DNA from: Mortierella alpina
Taxonomy: Eukaryota; Mortierellomycota; Mortierellomycetes; Mortierellales; Mortierellaceae
Length of the DNA: 64,000 nucleotides
Assembly (NCBI GenBank): GCA_029449245.1
Contig: JANATF010000006.1
Location: 1,736,001 to 1,800,000, forward strand
Reading direction: 5' to 3'
In this document: positions 60,701-64,000 of the stretch, piece by piece
How the letters are laid out: the number at the start of each line of letters is the position of its first letter
Numbering within the stretch: position 1 is the first letter of the stretch
Notes under the pieces: generated by a model
The model's database searches: none
What the model was told of the DNA's origin: nothing
What the model saw: the letters and a program-made list of their open reading frames with translations, nothing else
Position numbers and translations under genes: made by a program

Positions 60701-62398
60701 CTTGGTCAATGAGGTCCGATAGATCTGTCCCCCCGATGACTGCAGCACATGAGACGCATGTCCTTCCCGTGCCTCGTCCTGCAGCTTTAGGCGTTTTAGC
60801 TCCTGGTGCTGCTGGAGGTGCTCTTGTGAGTGAGACGTGTGATCGTGGTGGGAATAGTTTAGAGTCTGCGGATGTGGTTTTGCAATGGAGGAAAGGGAAA
60901 TGTTTTCATCACTATTATTATACTCCCGCTCTCTGTCCCTATCCCTGTCTCTGCTTCTGTCTGTGCCTCTCTCGCGGATGTCCCTCTCCTCGAGAAAGAA
61001 CGAGTCGCTGTCATCATTATCGGTCTCGACAGGTGGCTGATCGTCCATGCCTTCGTAAAACGTGGGAGGCTCCTCAATCTGGCAGAGCGGTATGAGCGAG
61101 GCGTGATATCGGGTCATGGTATAGTTCCATTGGTCAGGAGGTGGATAGTGATCCATGCCACCGTCTCCTATTTTTTTTGTGCGCGTGTGCGTGTGGTACG
61201 TGTTAGAGTTGGCAGTAGGTTTTAATCGAGCGATATTGTCGTGTGCAAATTGTGCGTGATAACACAGAGAATCAAAAAAAAGGGGGGGGGGGAAGCCGCG
61301 AGCGAGGGAAGTGCACGCTGACTCTAGTTAATAAAAGAGAACGGCCCCACTCTGTCCTGTTGCTTGTTACTTGTGCATTACGCAGTAAGAAGGACAACGG
61401 CGGCGTCAGCATTCAACAGCGTCACTGACAGTAGTCTTGTTGTGCTCATCGTCTTTCCACTCTCTCTTCCATAGTTCAGAAGAGGTGGCAGACGGCGATG
61501 TTCGACCCGCGGCCAAAAAAAACTCTCCCCAATAAAAGAAAAAAGTGCAAGCGCATGCAGAGTGAAGGAGATAAAGGGAGCTGAAGGGCGGACAGAGCGT
61601 GAGCAGGTTTGAGATCAAGAGGTCATGGGGAATGACAAACACAAACATCCCGCCTGTGCTTAGCCCGTGTCACTACGGCTGGTCTACTGCTGTCTTTTTC
61701 GATTTACCTTGGGAACTCAGTAGCGGGTAGCCAGGGGCAAATGCGGATGTCGGTGAGGTCACTCTGGTGGTCGATCGAGTGGTTGGCTGTGAATGTAAGG
61801 CTCGGTCACCTTCACCGGCGTTCACCGACATACTCTCGCCGTCTCGTTCAATACCCTCACCCATAGTTCCATCTGAGAGAGCGCTGGGCGAACAGTCCTC
61901 TGGAGAAAGCAACTGTAAGTCATATTGCTGCTGTTGCTGCTGCTGTTGCTGGATCTGTCGCTGATGCTGTTGCTGTTGCTTCTTGAGAGCGGCGTTTAGT
62001 TGGGCATGGTGAAGTTGCTGAAGTTGTTGCTGTTGCTGCATCAACTGTTGTTTGGTCGAAAGCAATGATGTATGAATGGTCAGATTCTTGGAGGTCAGTG
62101 GTGGTGGTGGCAGGAGAACAAGTCCCGAGGCAGCTATAGTCGAGGAAAGCGATGCGACCGAGTTGCCGTTGGTTCCATGGCCACTGGCTGCAGCTGCAGC
62201 TTGTTGCAGTAATTGGGCCAATTGGCCTTGTCCTCCTTGGATATGTGTTGAGTTTCCGGGTTGGCTCGAAGGGCCACCCGTCCCTGCCAGCACTCCACCA
62301 CCTATCCCTGGGCCTGGGCCTTGTCCCGAGGAGACGGGGATTGCGGCTGTCGATGCGGAGGCGGTAGCTGTAGCGGGTGTAGTGATAGGATTGGACAT
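57749..62398 (-). CDS. Low-complexity protein of unknown function, 1369 aa
   Basis: Two exons, 62398-61708 and 61167-57749, join in phase across a 540-nt intron. Exon 1 (230 aa) is Ala/Ser/Thr/Gly-rich with a Gln/His tract at about 110-160. Exon 2 opens with a short ordered-looking segment, DQWNYTMTRYHASLIPLCQI followed by EEPPTFYEGMDD, the best candidate for a conserved motif. The rest is Ser/Arg/Gln-rich, with RSRSRS stretches near residue 480-510 and an uninterrupted His-rich tract near 1243-1266. Basic patches occur, but no known domain or membrane segment. I do not recognise it; a regulatory or phase-separating role is only a guess. More 5' exons are possible. Confidence 0.65.
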
Positions 62399-63613
62399 TG
62401 AATCTATGCTCAATGAATAGTACTTTTTGGTGTTTGAGGAGTTGCTAACAAAATCCGGCGCGAGCTGGAACAGATGAGTGTGCGAGTAAGCAGGCCAAGC
62501 CTAGCCAAGCCAAGCCAAGCGAGGAATGGTCGGGCAAACACACTGACAGGAAACGAGACAGAAGGAAGTGCAAATAGATGTGAGAGATTATTGTTAAGAA
62601 AAATAGAGGAGATGAGCGAGAAAATGAAGAAGCAGTGAAAAGGGGAGACGAAAACAAACACACGTTGAAGGTCAAGTGGAAAATGAAAACTGGCGACAGA
62701 GAGAGAGAAACATGTAGAAGCCAGGAGGGAGGGTGAAGAGTCGAGAGGGGGGGAAAAAAAGAGAGGGAAGCGAAAAGAGAAGCGAGTCCGCTACTTCTCC
62801 ACTTTTGTCCTGGGTCTGTTCACTTTCCCCTCAGCATCGTCATGTAGCATCGACACAAACATGGCAGGCATGCTGCAAACTTTGGACCTGTGTCCGCCTA
62901 CCCCCACCAACACATGTCGACACCCTATCCCCTGTCTGCCCTTTTTCTTGTCCCTCTCACTCACCCCCTGTGTGAACGCATGCGCATGCATGTTGCCTCG
63001 CCGAGGCTGGTCTGGTTCGTTGGTCATCCTGCAGTGTTAGCAAATTGCACTGTGTGACAACCGTAATAGCATCTTTGTCAGCCATCGACTGAAAGGCGTT
63101 ATGATCTACTGGGCTTGCATCGTGTGTCGTTGATGTATTGAAATAGTATCTCGGTGAATTTGTTCTGTCATTGCTCTCATCTCTTCACTTTCTTGTCCCC
63201 TTGTTTCCTTCATTTTCAAACTGTTGTTAAGGAGGACCGTTGCTGTCATCATCAAGGAGTTGTAGGTTGGAACCAGAAACAAACATTCTACCCTCGTTGT
63301 CGTGCGCCTTCCAAGCTCGTTTCGTGTATGTTGGCCGATAATGGGCAATCAAGCGAAGGACGCGTAAGACTGAAGCGCGTCGTTGTCAAAAACTCGAAAC
63401 ATGTATTATTCATTTCTTGTTAAAACCATTGTTAAGGAAGGAATAGGGAGGTGGACGCCTCTCATGGGGTGTTACCTGGCCCGAAGAGCACCGTCCTTTT
63501 CGTTTTTCTTTTTTTGCACAGAGCTCGCGCATCTACTTTTAACCCTTTTACAAAGGTAGAAAAAATATAATGCCTATGCGTCATCTCTCGTCCTCTGAGA
63601 GCGGAGAAGACTT
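62399..63613. other. Intergenic, nothing recognised
   Basis: 1.2 kb between the start of the low-complexity gene and the 3' end of the gene at the right edge. Purine-rich around 62690-62790, which is pyrimidine-rich in the sense of the low-complexity gene and so probably promoter or leader. Frames here show no domain. Confidence 0.45.
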
Positions 63614-63961
63614 TCAAGATTGCTCAGGATTGTTATAGTTGCTCCTTGCTCTGTCACGGTTCTCCTTGGCCCCCTTTTTTCGACGCTGTTTATCCAAACA
63701 TGACTCCCTTGACGCGTCGTGAAGCTCAATCGAGCGGTACACCTTTCGCGATACAATACCCTTGTTTTTGCTCACATCCAGCCCTCTGAGCATTGGCCAC
63801 AATTTGAGCAGGGATTGCATTTGTTTTGTCACAGGCCCCGCTGGGCTAAAGCTCTCCTTTTGCGAGCGTATTGTACATGTACGGTACTCACCTCGCGCAC
63901 TGTTTATCTGAGCAAAAGAGTGGCTGGTGCTTTTGAGCCTTCTTTTGTTCTGTCAAGAGCA
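63614..63961 (-). CDS. 3' end of an unknown gene, truncated by the window
   Basis: Two exons, 63961-63892 and 63845-63614, join in phase and end at a TGA. More exons lie beyond the right edge. The visible 100 residues are lysine- and arginine-rich: QKKAQKHQPLFCSDKQCARS, VTKQMQSLLKLWPMLRGLDV, KGIVSRKVYRSIELHDASRE, then a charged tail (DKQRRKKGAKENRDRARS). The splice sites are good (donor GTGAGT, acceptors CCCCTAG and CTTTAG). No family was recognised. Confidence 0.45.
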
Positions 63962-64000
63962 CTAGGGGAACTACCAATGTTGAGCCTGCGACGTTGGTCA

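Noticed and set aside
61673-62413. Separate 246-aa Gln-rich gene
   Set aside because: A GTAAAT donor at 61707 joins in phase to 61167, so it is exon 1 of the 1369-aa protein. The listed frame start at 62413 is TTG; the ATG is at 62398.
1-64000. tRNA, rRNA or CRISPR loci
   Set aside because: No T-loop GGTTCRANNCC pattern with a matching acceptor stem, no rRNA core motifs and no regularly spaced identical repeats were found on reading both strands. A tRNAscan or Rfam run would be decisive.

Overview
The window reads as nuclear DNA of a filamentous fungus. Genes are interrupted by many short GT-AG introns (mostly 45-120 nt), and the set is a eukaryotic housekeeping set: TFIID subunit, ribosomal protein eS6, mitochondrial DHODH, phospholipid methyltransferase, SPX-type phosphate transporter and GATA factor. 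The intron density, the Ser/Gln/His-rich regulatory proteins and the domain mixes fit an early-diverging lineage, most likely Mucoromycota/Mortierellomycotina. That placement is inference, since no marker was searched. I joined exons by hand. Every multi-exon model given below keeps its reading frame across all joins.

Left edge (1-3719): a full-length hAT-family transposase gene is followed by a dense array of GGTTAAC/GGTTGAC motifs, probably its subterminal repeats. About 20 bp further on lies a 408-bp MITE-like element with inverted ends and an 8-bp target duplication. From 4.2 to 14.4 kb, methionine aminopeptidase 1 and a very large TAF2 gene stand head to head. TAF2 carries four bromodomains behind its dead M1-peptidase-like region, and its first intron appears to be AT-AC. 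From 15.2 to 19.7 kb there is a short PPIE-like RRM protein and a pseudokinase-ankyrin protein, again head to head. A gene-poor 2 kb leads to an SPX-DASS phosphate transporter (21.9-25.9 kb).

From 26 to 43 kb the region is dense and made of divergent pairs: DHODH with an ADCK1-like UbiB kinase, PYM with a DDX21-like helicase, dTMP kinase with a Myb/SANT protein, a CCCH protein, and ASNSD1 with a CUE-CCCH-Smr protein. Then come a 1033-aa GATA-finger protein (43.4-46.7 kb), a 3.4-kb gene-poor stretch, an M50B-like membrane peptidase head to head with eS6, a seven-exon PEMT gene invisible as long ORFs, an F-box/JmjC protein, a 1369-aa low-complexity protein of unknown role, and the 3' end of an unknown gene leaving the window.

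There is no single operon-like system. Recurring themes are transcription and chromatin (TAF2-bromodomain, GATA, JmjC), RNA and translation (METAP1, PYM, DDX21, eS6, RRM, CCCH, CUE-Smr), and mitochondrial or pyrimidine metabolism (DHODH, UbiB kinase, dTMP kinase). The most unusual object is the TAF2-tetrabromodomain fusion. No CRISPR, rRNA or tRNA was seen.
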